DNA of 64,000 bases from Bacteroidales bacterium (GTDB lineage: Bacteria > Bacteroidota > Bacteroidia > Bacteroidales > F082). The position numbers and the translations under genes were made by a program. This document shows, piece after piece, positions 52,135 to 59,799 of the stretch. Below the pieces are notes generated by a model. That model did no database searches. It saw nothing but the letters and a program-made list of their open reading frames with translations, and was not told the DNA's origin. Position 1 is the stretch's first letter. Each line of letters opens with the position of its first letter. The DNA is taken from positions 60,908-124,907 of the forward strand of contig JAFYIE010000075.1 in NCBI GenBank assembly GCA_017538795.1. The letters are read 5' to 3'.

Positions 52135-52764
52135 CTATTTTTTCTTATCCAAATTTTTTACTCCCAACAATTTTTCAAACTCCTTCAACTCCTTTTTCCT
52201 CGCATTACGGATTTTGGCAATGTCGAGTTTATCTAAATATGGCTTTATTTTTTCTCTACCCTTATTCCGGTCGTATACAATATTTTTCTTTCTAAACAAT
52301 CCTTTTACTTTTTCTTGCCCATCATGACCTTTGGGTAGGGTATTCAACGGCAAATTCAGAGCTTTCAACAAACCATTCAAATCGTCTAACAACCAATCTT
52401 CTATGCTTGTTTTTGCTTCAATCCGACAAAAATGTGAAACATCGTAGTAGTCTTTTAAATTCTTTTCAACCTTATCCCATTCTGGTCTCAACTTTATCCC
52501 TTTTTCCAAAACATCCGTATCGTATTCACAGACAACAGTATCAAACGTAACAGGAGATTTTGAGGTTAATTTTATCCTCTTTAACCCCTGTTTCATTTTC
52601 TTTTCTTCCGGAAATCCATGTGTATTTATTATCTTTACCTGTTTTTTAAAGTCTTTACTGCGATAATACTGGATTAATCCATCAATTATGATTTCATCAG
52701 CATCTCCTTCTACAAAAACGACTTTAATATTGTCAGATCTTTCTATTGTTTTCTTTTTTGTCAT
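52135..52764 (-). CDS. TOPRIM-like nuclease (RloB/DUF4276-like) of defence cassette
   Basis: A 209-residue protein with a TOPRIM signature: the first-strand glutamate in VVFVEGDADE (E19) and the DxD pair in VVCEYDTD (D82, D84). A later segment, IEAKTSIEDWLLDDL, resembles the I-E-x-W-L-L-D block of RloB- and DUF4276-type proteins. In OLD-, PARIS- and AbiL-like systems a TOPRIM protein is the nuclease controlled by an AAA/ABC ATPase, as encoded next door. The ATG at 52764 is chosen because a perfect AGGAGG lies 8 nt upstream; the in-frame GTG at 52773 is too close to it. The C-terminus is lysine-rich. Confidence 0.8.
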   Translation of the reverse strand: MTKKKTIERSDNIKVVFVEGDADEIIIDGLIQYYRSKDFKKQVKIINTHGFPEEKKMKQGLKRIKLTSKSPVTFDTVVCEYDTDVLEKGIKLRPEWDKVEKNLKDYYDVSHFCRIEAKTSIEDWLLDDLNGLLKALNLPLNTLPKGHDGQEKVKGLFRKKNIVYDRNKGREKIKPYLDKLDIAKIRNARKKELKEFEKLLGVKNLDKKK

Positions 52765-52772
52765 ACCATCCA

Positions 52773-52778
52773 CCTCCT
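52773..52778 (-). promoter_or_regulatory. strong Shine-Dalgarno AGGAGG before the TOPRIM gene
   Basis: Read on the minus strand, AGGAGG ends 8 nt before the ATG at 52764. Other genes in this window lack such a site, as is usual in Bacteroidota, so it stands out and decides the start. Confidence 0.7.
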
Positions 52779-52782
52779 ATTA

Positions 52783-54075
52783 TTAATTATTTGCGAAAAA
52801 CTCTGATATCAAATCTTGGTCGCACTCCATATCCAACATTAAATCAAACAAGTATTCGCCCAATGACATTTCTCCTGCAGCTGCAATTTTCAATACATGA
52901 GACACTTTGGTCGTCTTTAATGTATGGAAATCAACAAAACCTTTTTCTGAAGGTAAGCCTATATATAATTGAGGAGCCGTCAAATATTTGACCAAATTAG
53001 GCGAATGACTAGTAAACAATAATTTGGTGTCACCTAAAAAATCTTTAATTGAAGAGAGCAAACTTTGCAACAGCCTTGGATGTATTGAGTTTTCCAATTC
53101 TTCAATAAGAAGCAATTGAGCACCATCTTTCTGAGCCATTACAATCTTAGTCAACAAATTCAGCAGTTTCATACTTCCAGTTGAAAGATATTGGAACCGT
53201 GTCTGTTGATTATTGTTCCTTTCTTTTACAATGACATCGTATTGGTCTGGTAATTCAAAAGGAGCATCTTTATCAACTTTCAAGTTTAATTTATTGATAA
53301 CAATTGGATTAATCGTTTCGATTGTAGGAATAAGATTCGTGATTGATGATATCAAATACTCAAATGTGTCTTTGTCCTTTTGCTTTAATTCATATAAATA
53401 TTGAGCGAGGTCATATCCTAATAATAATTTTTGTTTACCATCCCTTACTGTCACTCGTGGTGCAAAAAGTTCTTCAGGATCCGACAGGGTATCAATACCC
53501 CTTACTTCTATATTCTTAATTGTTTCAATATAATTATGGTAAAACAAATCATCATAATTATATAATTTATTTAGAACTAATTCATTAGAATCAATATATA
53601 ACTCCTTGTCACATCTGCCAGATGAGCTGGGAGTATATTTTGCATTATTGCTATCAGTTCTTTGTATCAATTTAGTAAACTTTGCTTTTGTTCCATTTTT
53701 AGTTTTAATTTTCAGATACTCCTCAATAATCTGTCCTTCAGTTTCTACTCCTTTTTCATTCCTCCTATTTCTTTTCCAATCAAAACTAAACCCATAAATA
53801 AAATCTGTATTATCATCAATCTTCCCCTCTTCCACAAATACATATGGCTTTCCCGCTATTCCCTTGTTTATGGAAATACACGACTTATCGCCCATCATAT
53901 TAATCCTATCTCCCGGTATGGTTTTAATGAATTGAAAAGCAAATGCAATAGCTGCCATTGCATTGCTTTTACCATAGTTGTTTGGAGCTAATAATGAAGT
54001 AATATCTTTAAGGTCTATTGAAAAAGAATCAATATTCCTAAATCCTTTAATTGAAATTTTGTTTAATGAAACCAT
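52783..54075 (-). CDS. AAA/ABC-type ATPase (AAA15/21-like) of defence cassette
   Basis: A 430-residue ATPase of the RecF/OLD-like class. Walker A is APNNYGKSN at 30-38 after the typical opening LNKISIKGFRNID. The signature-like YLSTGSMKLLN, Walker B LLLIEELENSIHP and the switch LFTSHSPNL follow in the last third. The central region is probably a coiled or helical insertion. Such ATPases sense phage infection or DNA ends and release or activate a TOPRIM nuclease partner. The start at 54075 follows from the promoter at 54105-54134, which lies inside the longer open frame. It is followed after 18 bp by the TOPRIM gene. Confidence 0.88.
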   Translation of the reverse strand: MVSLNKISIKGFRNIDSFSIDLKDITSLLAPNNYGKSNAMAAIAFAFQFIKTIPGDRINMMGDKSCISINKGIAGKPYVFVEEGKIDDNTDFIYGFSFDWKRNRRNEKGVETEGQIIEEYLKIKTKNGTKAKFTKLIQRTDSNNAKYTPSSSGRCDKELYIDSNELVLNKLYNYDDLFYHNYIETIKNIEVRGIDTLSDPEELFAPRVTVRDGKQKLLLGYDLAQYLYELKQKDKDTFEYLISSITNLIPTIETINPIVINKLNLKVDKDAPFELPDQYDVIVKERNNNQQTRFQYLSTGSMKLLNLLTKIVMAQKDGAQLLLIEELENSIHPRLLQSLLSSIKDFLGDTKLLFTSHSPNLVKYLTAPQLYIGLPSEKGFVDFHTLKTTKVSHVLKIAAAGEMSLGEYLFDLMLDMECDQDLISEFFANN

Positions 54076-54104
54076 AATTCCCAAATGTTTAATGAATGAT
54101 GCCG

Positions 54105-54134
54105 CAAAGATATAAAATATTTTTATATATGCAA
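54105..54134 (-). promoter_or_regulatory. promoter of the AAA-TOPRIM-HEPN operon (TTG-N19-TATCTTTG)
   Basis: A full consensus promoter on the minus strand: -33 TTG at 54132-54134, a 19-nt spacer and -7 TATCTTTG at 54105-54112, about 30 bp before the ATPase ATG. Confidence 0.75.
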
Positions 54135-54135
54135 T

Positions 54136-54342
54136 AAAAAATTGCATTTATTTTAAAATATTTTTTGTTTTTATTTTTTCAAAACCTAATTAGATACTCT
54201 ATTCTAATTATTAAAAATGCCCTTTTAAATTTAATATTTAATCACAATTCTCTGACAATCAACATTTTAACACACAAATAAAGATTAAACAGATTTAAAT
54301 CTTCTTAAAATATATCTTCAATACAAATGCCATTAAAAAATC
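54136..54342. other. AT-rich non-coding stretch
   Basis: About 200 bp of very AT-rich sequence between the divergent operon promoter and the rpe promoter. No open frame, hairpin with U-tract or recognisable repeat is seen; an isolated AATGCCCTTTT recalls the arm of the inverted repeat at 33965. Confidence 0.5.
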
Positions 54343-54373
54343 TTGCACCTTATTAAAATAAGGTGTATTTTTG
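54343..54373 (+). promoter_or_regulatory. rpe promoter with palindromic operator in the spacer
   Basis: A full promoter: TTG at 54343-54345, a 20-nt spacer and TATTTTTG at 54366-54373. The spacer holds ACCTTATT-AA-AATAAGGT (54347-54364), two perfect 8-bp arms, a likely binding site for a dimeric regulator. Confidence 0.65.
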
Positions 54374-54394
54374 CAGTTACAAAAAATTGACAAA

Positions 54395-54490
54395 ATGAAC
54401 AAACTTATCGCTCCATCGTTGCTTTCAGCTGACTTCCTGCATCTGTCGAAGGATATTAACATCGAAAGTTATGGACATCCACTGGTCTGA
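54395..54490 (+). pseudogene. rpe: truncated 5' fragment of ribulose-phosphate 3-epimerase
   Basis: Translation from the ATG gives MNKLIAPSLLSADFLHLSKD, the conserved N-terminus of Rpe (catalytic-pocket serine in LLSADF). It then departs into unrelated residues and stops after 31 codons. The normal protein has about 215 residues. The promoter is intact, so the gene was cut near 54458 by a recombination event at the edge of the defence island. The missing part is not in this window. Confidence 0.85.
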
Positions 54491-54515
54491 TAAACGTTGG
54501 TATTCCTTTGTCTTA

Positions 54516-55346
54516 TTATACCTCAATCATAGCCGAAGGGTTAAAACCATTCATCAGATGTTCTCTGTGAGATATGTAGCCCAATTGATTGGATAATATG
54601 AGAGTGTCACCTATTTGCGCTTTGATGTTGCGATGCGAATGTCCATAAATCCAGTAATCAATGCGGTTATTGGAAATAAACGTGGCCAACTCAACCGTGA
54701 ATGCACCATTGATGGTGCTGTTCTGAAATTCTGCTGCCGTGCATAATTGTGTGGGGACATGATGCGTGAGGACGATAATTTTTTTAGCGTCACTCTCGGA
54801 AATGGCTTGTTGGATGAATGTGAGGCAACGCTCATGTTCCTTGTTGAATTCATCTGCTGTTAGTCGATGTCCATCATACATGATGCGATAGAAGTCGCTG
54901 ACATTCCGTTCCGTCAGGAATGCATCGTACGGCTCTATCTTCGACCATAATGTTGATACAATTATATCTATGCCGTCAAGATTAACCACGCTGTTGTAGT
55001 ATGCATGAATATTGTGACGAATCTGCTTGCGGAAACCGTTAGGCATAGCATGAAGATCGTAATAACCGTAAAAGTCGTGATTGCCCAGGCACACTATAAC
55101 CTGGTTGTAGTGCTTGCTTGCCCAATCCCAGAATTTATATGCTGAATACGTATCGTTTTTCGAGTCTGGTAAATCAAGATATGCCGTATCGCCAGCGATA
55201 AGCAAAATATCCCCCGTAACCTCCAGAGGATGTTCTTCGATCCATTGACGATTTTGAGGGAACTCCAAATGCAGGTCGCTGACATACTGAATGCGTATGC
55301 CGCTAGTCGTACCTGTAGCACTTTGTGACATTTGGTCAGAATGCAT
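54516..55346 (-). CDS. calcineurin-like metallophosphoesterase
   Basis: A 276-residue metallophosphoesterase. All metal-binding motifs are present in order: DLHLE near residue 24, GDT near 52, GNHD near 92, the histidine in LTHHVPT near 197 and GHSH near 238. The two-metal centre hydrolyses phosphoesters. It resembles stand-alone phosphoesterases of mobile or accessory regions; the substrate is unknown. The first about 15 residues are serine/threonine-rich and a second ATG lies six codons in. It starts 11 bp after mpl stops and converges on the rpe remnant. Confidence 0.88.
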   Translation of the reverse strand: MHSDQMSQSATGTTSGIRIQYVSDLHLEFPQNRQWIEEHPLEVTGDILLIAGDTAYLDLPDSKNDTYSAYKFWDWASKHYNQVIVCLGNHDFYGYYDLHAMPNGFRKQIRHNIHAYYNSVVNLDGIDIIVSTLWSKIEPYDAFLTERNVSDFYRIMYDGHRLTADEFNKEHERCLTFIQQAISESDAKKIIVLTHHVPTQLCTAAEFQNSTINGAFTVELATFISNNRIDYWIYGHSHRNIKAQIGDTLILSNQLGYISHREHLMNGFNPSAMIEV

Positions 55347-55357
55347 GTGTTCCCGTT

Positions 55358-56716
55358 TTAAAACAACCCCTTCAAATCCTCTGTCGTCAACCCATTGAAA
55401 TCGCCGGAACTCATGAAGCCACCGACCATGTTGGTTCTGTCTAAGCCGTTTAAAAATGTCACAAGCTCGTCTTTTGAGTGAACCACCTGCAAATCCGGGC
55501 GTTGGAAGCCTTTAACTATTCTTTCATCGGTCATCATCTCCAACTTCTTGATGGCGACTGCATGCGGATCATAGAAGACGACTGCACGGTCGCAATTGTC
55601 GAGGCAATGTGCGTAATGGTCGATGAAGACCTCGCTGAGGCTGCTGTAAGTGTGCAACTCAAAGACAACCAATAAGTTCTTGTTTGCATATTGTTCCCTT
55701 AAAGCTTTCACTGTTGCCAAAACTTTGGAAGGTGCATGTGCAAAATCACGGAACACAAGGTTGCCTTTGGCTTTGTTTTCAAACAGCAACTCTAGTCTGC
55801 GAGCGGCGCCTTTGAAGGTCTTTATCGCCTCATAAAACTGCTCGTCGCTGATGCCGACTTGTTTGGCAACATAACGTGCAGCGTTGATATTCTTCATGTT
55901 ATGCTCACCGAAGATCTGCACCTTCTCCTCTTTTCCGTCAGGCATAATCAAAATGGTGTCGTCGCCGTAGGTTTTGTATGGATGAATCTCGTAGCCATAC
56001 GTTGGAACTGTTGCGTTTTCCGCTATTTTCTTAGCTTCGACATCATTGCTGTCGTAAATCAGGCAGCCGCCTTTTTCAATGGTATTTACAAAGATTCTGA
56101 ACTGCTCAAGATAGCAGTCGAATGTCGGGAAAACATTTACATGATCCCAGCCGATGCCTGAAATTACTGCGATATGCGGATGATATTTATGGAATTTCGG
56201 CACTCTGTCGATAGGCGAAGTAAGATATTCGTCGCCCTCGATGACCATATATTTAGCGGTCTCGCTGAGGCGAACCATCACGTCGAAACCTTCGAGCTGT
56301 GCTCCAACCATGAAGTCGGTCTCGATGCCAGCCTGCTTCATCACATGCAGAATCATCGATGTTATCGTCGTCTTACCGTGACTGCCGCCAATCACGATAC
56401 GGATTTTGTCTTTACTTTGCTCGTAAAGATATTCGGGATATGAATAAATCTTAAGTCCAAGTTCTTGTGCGCGAACGAGTTCCGGGTTGTCGATGCGGGC
56501 ATGCATTCCCAAAATCACAGCCTCATATGAGTCGTCTAAAATCTCAGGATGCCAACCGAATTCCTTCGGCAAAATACCTTCTTTTTCAAGACGTGTTCTT
56601 GATGGCTCAAAAATCTCATCGTCAGAACCTGTTACTTCGTAACCCTTTCTGTGTAAAGCGATTGCAAGGTTATGCATCGCGCTTCCGCCTACTGCAATAA
56701 AATGGACTTTCTTCAT
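55358..56716 (-). CDS. mpl: UDP-MurNAc:L-Ala-gamma-D-Glu-meso-DAP ligase
   Basis: A 452-residue Mur ligase of the Mpl type, which attaches recovered murein tripeptide to UDP-MurNAc in peptidoglycan recycling. The N-terminal fold opens VHFIAVGGSAMHNLAIALH, the ATP-binding P-loop is GGSHGKTTITSM near residue 110, and the central region has VIEGDEYLTSPIDRVPKF. The C-terminal domain has FRDFAHAPSKVLATV, characteristic of Mpl. It starts 3 bp downstream of the Omp28-like gene. Confidence 0.94.
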   Translation of the reverse strand: MKKVHFIAVGGSAMHNLAIALHRKGYEVTGSDDEIFEPSRTRLEKEGILPKEFGWHPEILDDSYEAVILGMHARIDNPELVRAQELGLKIYSYPEYLYEQSKDKIRIVIGGSHGKTTITSMILHVMKQAGIETDFMVGAQLEGFDVMVRLSETAKYMVIEGDEYLTSPIDRVPKFHKYHPHIAVISGIGWDHVNVFPTFDCYLEQFRIFVNTIEKGGCLIYDSNDVEAKKIAENATVPTYGYEIHPYKTYGDDTILIMPDGKEEKVQIFGEHNMKNINAARYVAKQVGISDEQFYEAIKTFKGAARRLELLFENKAKGNLVFRDFAHAPSKVLATVKALREQYANKNLLVVFELHTYSSLSEVFIDHYAHCLDNCDRAVVFYDPHAVAIKKLEMMTDERIVKGFQRPDLQVVHSKDELVTFLNGLDRTNMVGGFMSSGDFNGLTTEDLKGLF

Positions 56717-56719
56717 ATT

Positions 56720-58339
56720 TTATTTTTTGATGACAATTCTTTGTGAAGTTGTTATTCCGTTGATATTCTTGACATTAACAACATACAAGCCTTCTTCAAA
56801 CGCTGATGTGTCAACCGATTCCACATTACCCGATTTTGAATATACAATCTGACCTAATGCGTTGTAAATCATTACTTCACAGATATCTTCGCCTACGATG
56901 TTAATCTGATTTGAGGCGGGATTCGGGAAAATTGTCAAATAAGATGATGAATTCTCTTCAACGCCGGCATTTTCACATGTAAACTCGACTGCATACTTAT
57001 TGGTGAATACGTTCATATTTGAACCAAACTGCATGAAAATATCGTTGTTGGCATCTTTAATAACACCCAAACCGTTGCCGCAACCATCGGCATTAGGGCT
57101 GATAGCGCTTATTTGATAGCAACCATTCGAAGGAATTGACACATAAAACTTGTATGCATGACCACCTTGATCAAAGTGCCACTCTCCTGCTATCTCATTG
57201 GTTTCCATGTTTTTGAGCTGCATATAGAATCTGTCTGGATCTGAAGCTGATTTCACTTGGAAGTACAGGTCACCAGGATGTGACTCTGCTGATTCAATAC
57301 CAATCGACAAATAATTGTCAAATGGATAAGCATCGTCATGGTTATTGATCTTTTTTACATTGAAATTCAAAGTGTTAGCTCCTTGAATATCAAATTCCGG
57401 CATAATAACTTCTGCTGTTTCGCCTTGCGGAAGATTTCCGGTCCAGTTGTATGTATTTATAACATTGCTGTTCTCATCCTTAACTTCAATTTCCATTGAT
57501 GTAACTGTCTCAGTACCAAATGTTTTTATCTTCAAACTCGGGTCAATTTTTCCTGAACAGTTTTTGGTGATAACCGAACCTATTTTGCGAAGTGCCACGT
57601 CATAACTCACATTTTCAGGCTCCAGTGAGATTCTCACTGCCTGGAACACTTCCTTTGTTGAGAAGCTTTGCACCCAAGCCACAAGATGCATGTTTTCCTT
57701 AGGAAATCCTGCCATATCAAACGTTTCGGTAACTGTCATTGACTCTCCTGAAAAAGCAGTACCATTCTGAGTTGGAATAAGATCGCGGGTAACAGCATTG
57801 AGTTCACTCATGCCTTGCCAGTTTTTCTGAATACGTGATTCAGTCAAAGCAATCATGACTTTAAGGTTTGCCGCACTGCAATCGCCCACTTTGTTAACCA
57901 CAGCATTCACCTGACAAATCGAGCCTTCAAGATAATTATACGACAAATCGATTGTGAACGGGCTTGTCACATTGATGCGATTGTTGTACATGTTTTTGTA
58001 TTGAGAATAATTTGTTTGGCTTGCGCTACCGCCACCAGACATAGTAAGAGTGCCGTCGACTTTTGCTGTAGGATAGCTGCTAATACCATAAAAATTAGCT
58101 CTTGCATTAGTTTCTGTAGTGTAAAATTCAGGAGTTGAGAATGCGCTTGTGTGTATTGCCACCGGAGCAACCGCAAGACCTTCTTCCATCATCTGGTTGA
58201 TGGCATTGGCCGCTGCAGGGCAATAAGGACAATTGACACCTGTGAAAATTTCAAACAAAACACATTCACGTGCTACGTTTTGCGCTGATAATGAGCCTAA
58301 TAACATAAAGGCTGCAATTGATAATAATATCTTTTTCAT
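56720..58339 (-). CDS. Omp28-related outer-membrane/secreted protein with T9SS sorting domain
   Basis: A 539-residue exported protein. A signal peptide (IAAFMLLGSLSAQ) is followed by a thioredoxin-like Omp28 domain with the redox-type CPYCPAA motif near residue 37. The middle is a beta-rich region. The last about 75 residues form a type A T9SS C-terminal sorting domain (FPNPASNQINI, IYNALGQIVYS, GLYVVNV, a basic end). It is therefore predicted to cross the outer membrane by the type IX system and attach to the surface or be released. Its own promoter overlaps a long palindrome. Confidence 0.9.
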   Translation of the reverse strand: MKKILLSIAAFMLLGSLSAQNVARECVLFEIFTGVNCPYCPAAANAINQMMEEGLAVAPVAIHTSAFSTPEFYTTETNARANFYGISSYPTAKVDGTLTMSGGGSASQTNYSQYKNMYNNRINVTSPFTIDLSYNYLEGSICQVNAVVNKVGDCSAANLKVMIALTESRIQKNWQGMSELNAVTRDLIPTQNGTAFSGESMTVTETFDMAGFPKENMHLVAWVQSFSTKEVFQAVRISLEPENVSYDVALRKIGSVITKNCSGKIDPSLKIKTFGTETVTSMEIEVKDENSNVINTYNWTGNLPQGETAEVIMPEFDIQGANTLNFNVKKINNHDDAYPFDNYLSIGIESAESHPGDLYFQVKSASDPDRFYMQLKNMETNEIAGEWHFDQGGHAYKFYVSIPSNGCYQISAISPNADGCGNGLGVIKDANNDIFMQFGSNMNVFTNKYAVEFTCENAGVEENSSSYLTIFPNPASNQINIVGEDICEVMIYNALGQIVYSKSGNVESVDTSAFEEGLYVVNVKNINGITTSQRIVIKK

Positions 58340-58377
58340 CTTTTTAAAATTTAACTGCTTATTAATATTTTACACTG

Positions 58378-58403
58378 CAAAGATATGAAAAATTTTCATA
58401 TCT
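58378..58403 (-). promoter_or_regulatory. -7 box TATCTTTG with overlapping 23-bp palindrome, Omp28 gene
   Basis: TATCTTTG on the minus strand at 58378-58385, about 38 bp before the start codon. The sequence at 58381-58403 is AGATATGAAAA-A-TTTTCATATCT, two perfect 11-bp arms around one base, overlapping the -7 box and the spacer; it is a candidate operator. Confidence 0.6.
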
Positions 58404-58434
58404 ATTAAACTTTTAAACTACTAAACTATTAAAC
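58403..58434. repeat. 8-bp tandem repeat (TATTAAAC)x4 upstream of xerD
   Basis: Four units at exact 8-bp period: TATTAAAC, TTTTAAAC, TACTAAAC and TATTAAAC. They end 8 bp before the xerD -7 box. Confidence 0.85.
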
Positions 58435-58442
58435 TAAATTTG

Positions 58443-58450
58443 TATTTTTG
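58443..58450 (+). promoter_or_regulatory. -7 box TATTTTTG for xerD
   Basis: An exact TAnnTTTG match 13 bp before the xerD ATG at 58464; the octamer repeats replace a recognisable -33 element. Confidence 0.6.
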
Positions 58451-58463
58451 CATAAAATTTAGA

Positions 58464-59390
58464 ATGATATTAGATAAGAATCTGATAAAGCATTTCAGCG
58501 ATTATCTCCGCCTTGAACAGTCGCTGTCTGACAATACAATCGATGCGTATTGCCATGATATTGAATTGTTTAGGGAGCATCTTGAAGATAGCGGACATTC
58601 TCTTTCAGTAACAGAAATCACGCATCGCGACATCGAGGATTTCTTCGCCAAGCTTTATGATTTGGGCATCGTGGCATCATCGCAGGCTAGGATTTTATCG
58701 GGAATCAAAAGCTTTTACAGATATCTGATTCAGGAGAAGATTTGCGAGGAAGACCCTAGCCTGCTTGTCAGCTTTCCGTCGATCGGGCGGCACATCCCGG
58801 AGGTTTTGAGTTATGAGGAAATCGTGGCAATGCTCGACAGCATCGATTTGAGTCAGCAATTTGGGCATCGCAACAAAGCGATCATTGAGGTGATGTACGG
58901 ATGCGGGCTTCGTGTATCGGAAGTTATTTCATTGAATATCAGCGATATATATACCAAAGACGAATTCATCCGCATCATCGGAAAGGGCGACAAGGAAAGA
59001 CTCGTCCCAATCGGCAAGAAAACGCTTAAAGAACTGATGCTTTACACTCGCGGCGAGCGTCTTCATCAGGACATCAAGCCAAAGTTCACCGACAAAGTGT
59101 TCATCAGCGCGCGAGGCACAAGCCTCACACGCCAAAGTGTGTTTCTTTTAGTAAAAAGTCTCGCCGAAAAAGCCGGAATAAAAAAGACTATAAGCCCTCA
59201 CACGCTGCGACATTCGTTTGCCACGCATCTTCTCGAAGGCGGCGCCGATTTGCGTGCAGTCCAACAAATGCTAGGGCATTCAAGCATTTCGACAACCGAA
59301 ATATATACTCACGTCTCAGATGAATATCTGCGTCAGGTGATAATGGAGTTTCATCCGCGCTGGCACTCCCAGAACACCTCTACCAACTGA
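58464..59390 (+). CDS. xerD: tyrosine recombinase XerD
   Basis: A 308-residue tyrosine recombinase of the XerD type, which resolves chromosome dimers at dif with XerC. The N-terminal SAM-like core-binding domain spans about 1-100 (FSDYLRLEQSLSDNTIDAY). The catalytic residues are all present: Arg in GCGLRVSEV, Lys in GKGDKERLVP, His and Arg in HTLRHSFATHLLEGG, His in LGHSSISTTEIY, and the Tyr nucleophile in IYTHV. The ATG at 58464 was chosen because the upstream TTG start overlaps the -7 box. The last 40 bp overlap the convergent gene. With no integrative element attached, it is likely the housekeeping enzyme. Confidence 0.93.
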   Translation: MILDKNLIKHFSDYLRLEQSLSDNTIDAYCHDIELFREHLEDSGHSLSVTEITHRDIEDFFAKLYDLGIVASSQARILSGIKSFYRYLIQEKICEEDPSLLVSFPSIGRHIPEVLSYEEIVAMLDSIDLSQQFGHRNKAIIEVMYGCGLRVSEVISLNISDIYTKDEFIRIIGKGDKERLVPIGKKTLKELMLYTRGERLHQDIKPKFTDKVFISARGTSLTRQSVFLLVKSLAEKAGIKKTISPHTLRHSFATHLLEGGADLRAVQQMLGHSSISTTEIYTHVSDEYLRQVIMEFHPRWHSQNTSTN

Positions 59391-59782
59391 TTATTATCGA
59401 AATAAAAGTCGAGATTAAGCTCTTCGTAAGTAATACAGTCGCCGTCTTCCTTGTCTTCGACATAGTCTTCACAGCCATTTTGCTTCATCAGCTCAACAAT
59501 CTCATCTTTGTTCAAATCGAAGATTTTAGCGCCGAAAAGCTCACTTTTTTCGTTGAAAGTGTAGAAGTTTGATAGACGCATCTCCGTGTCGCCCTCGAAA
59601 TAGGCTGAAAAATCATTGTCTTCATAGTCGAGAACCACAACATGGCTTTCGTCTTCGTAAGCCGAATCGATTTCCTCTTGATTTGTAGGCTGTCCAAGCA
59701 ATTCAACCACGTCATCGATTGGCATGCCGAAATGAAGGTCGCCGTATCCTTTTAAAGGTTCTATTTTGAAATTTTCCATCAT
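59351..59782 (-). CDS. small acidic protein of unknown function
   Basis: A 143-residue acidic protein. The opening GYGDLHFGMPIDDVVELLGQP resembles the start of BamE/SmpA-like or related small alpha-beta domains, where a GMP/GMT turn precedes a helix. Several strands with Tyr and Asp follow (SHVVVLDYEDNDFSAYF). No signal peptide is seen, so it is probably cytoplasmic. Its 3' end overlaps the 3' end of xerD by 40 bp in antisense. It lies 17 bp downstream of the permease gene. Confidence 0.75.
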   Translation of the reverse strand: MMENFKIEPLKGYGDLHFGMPIDDVVELLGQPTNQEEIDSAYEDESHVVVLDYEDNDFSAYFEGDTEMRLSNFYTFNEKSELFGAKIFDLNKDEIVELMKQNGCEDYVEDKEDGDCITYEELNLDFYFDNNQLVEVFWECQRG

Positions 59783-59799
59783 AATGTTTATGTTTTTAT

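Noticed and set aside
51480-54075. Calling the AAA-TOPRIM-HEPN cassette PARIS, Gabija or AbiL
   Set aside because: The TOPRIM protein is too short and unlike the Gabija and PARIS subunits by eye, and the HEPN-like third gene is not part of those systems; a similarity to AbiL/RloAB is only partial.
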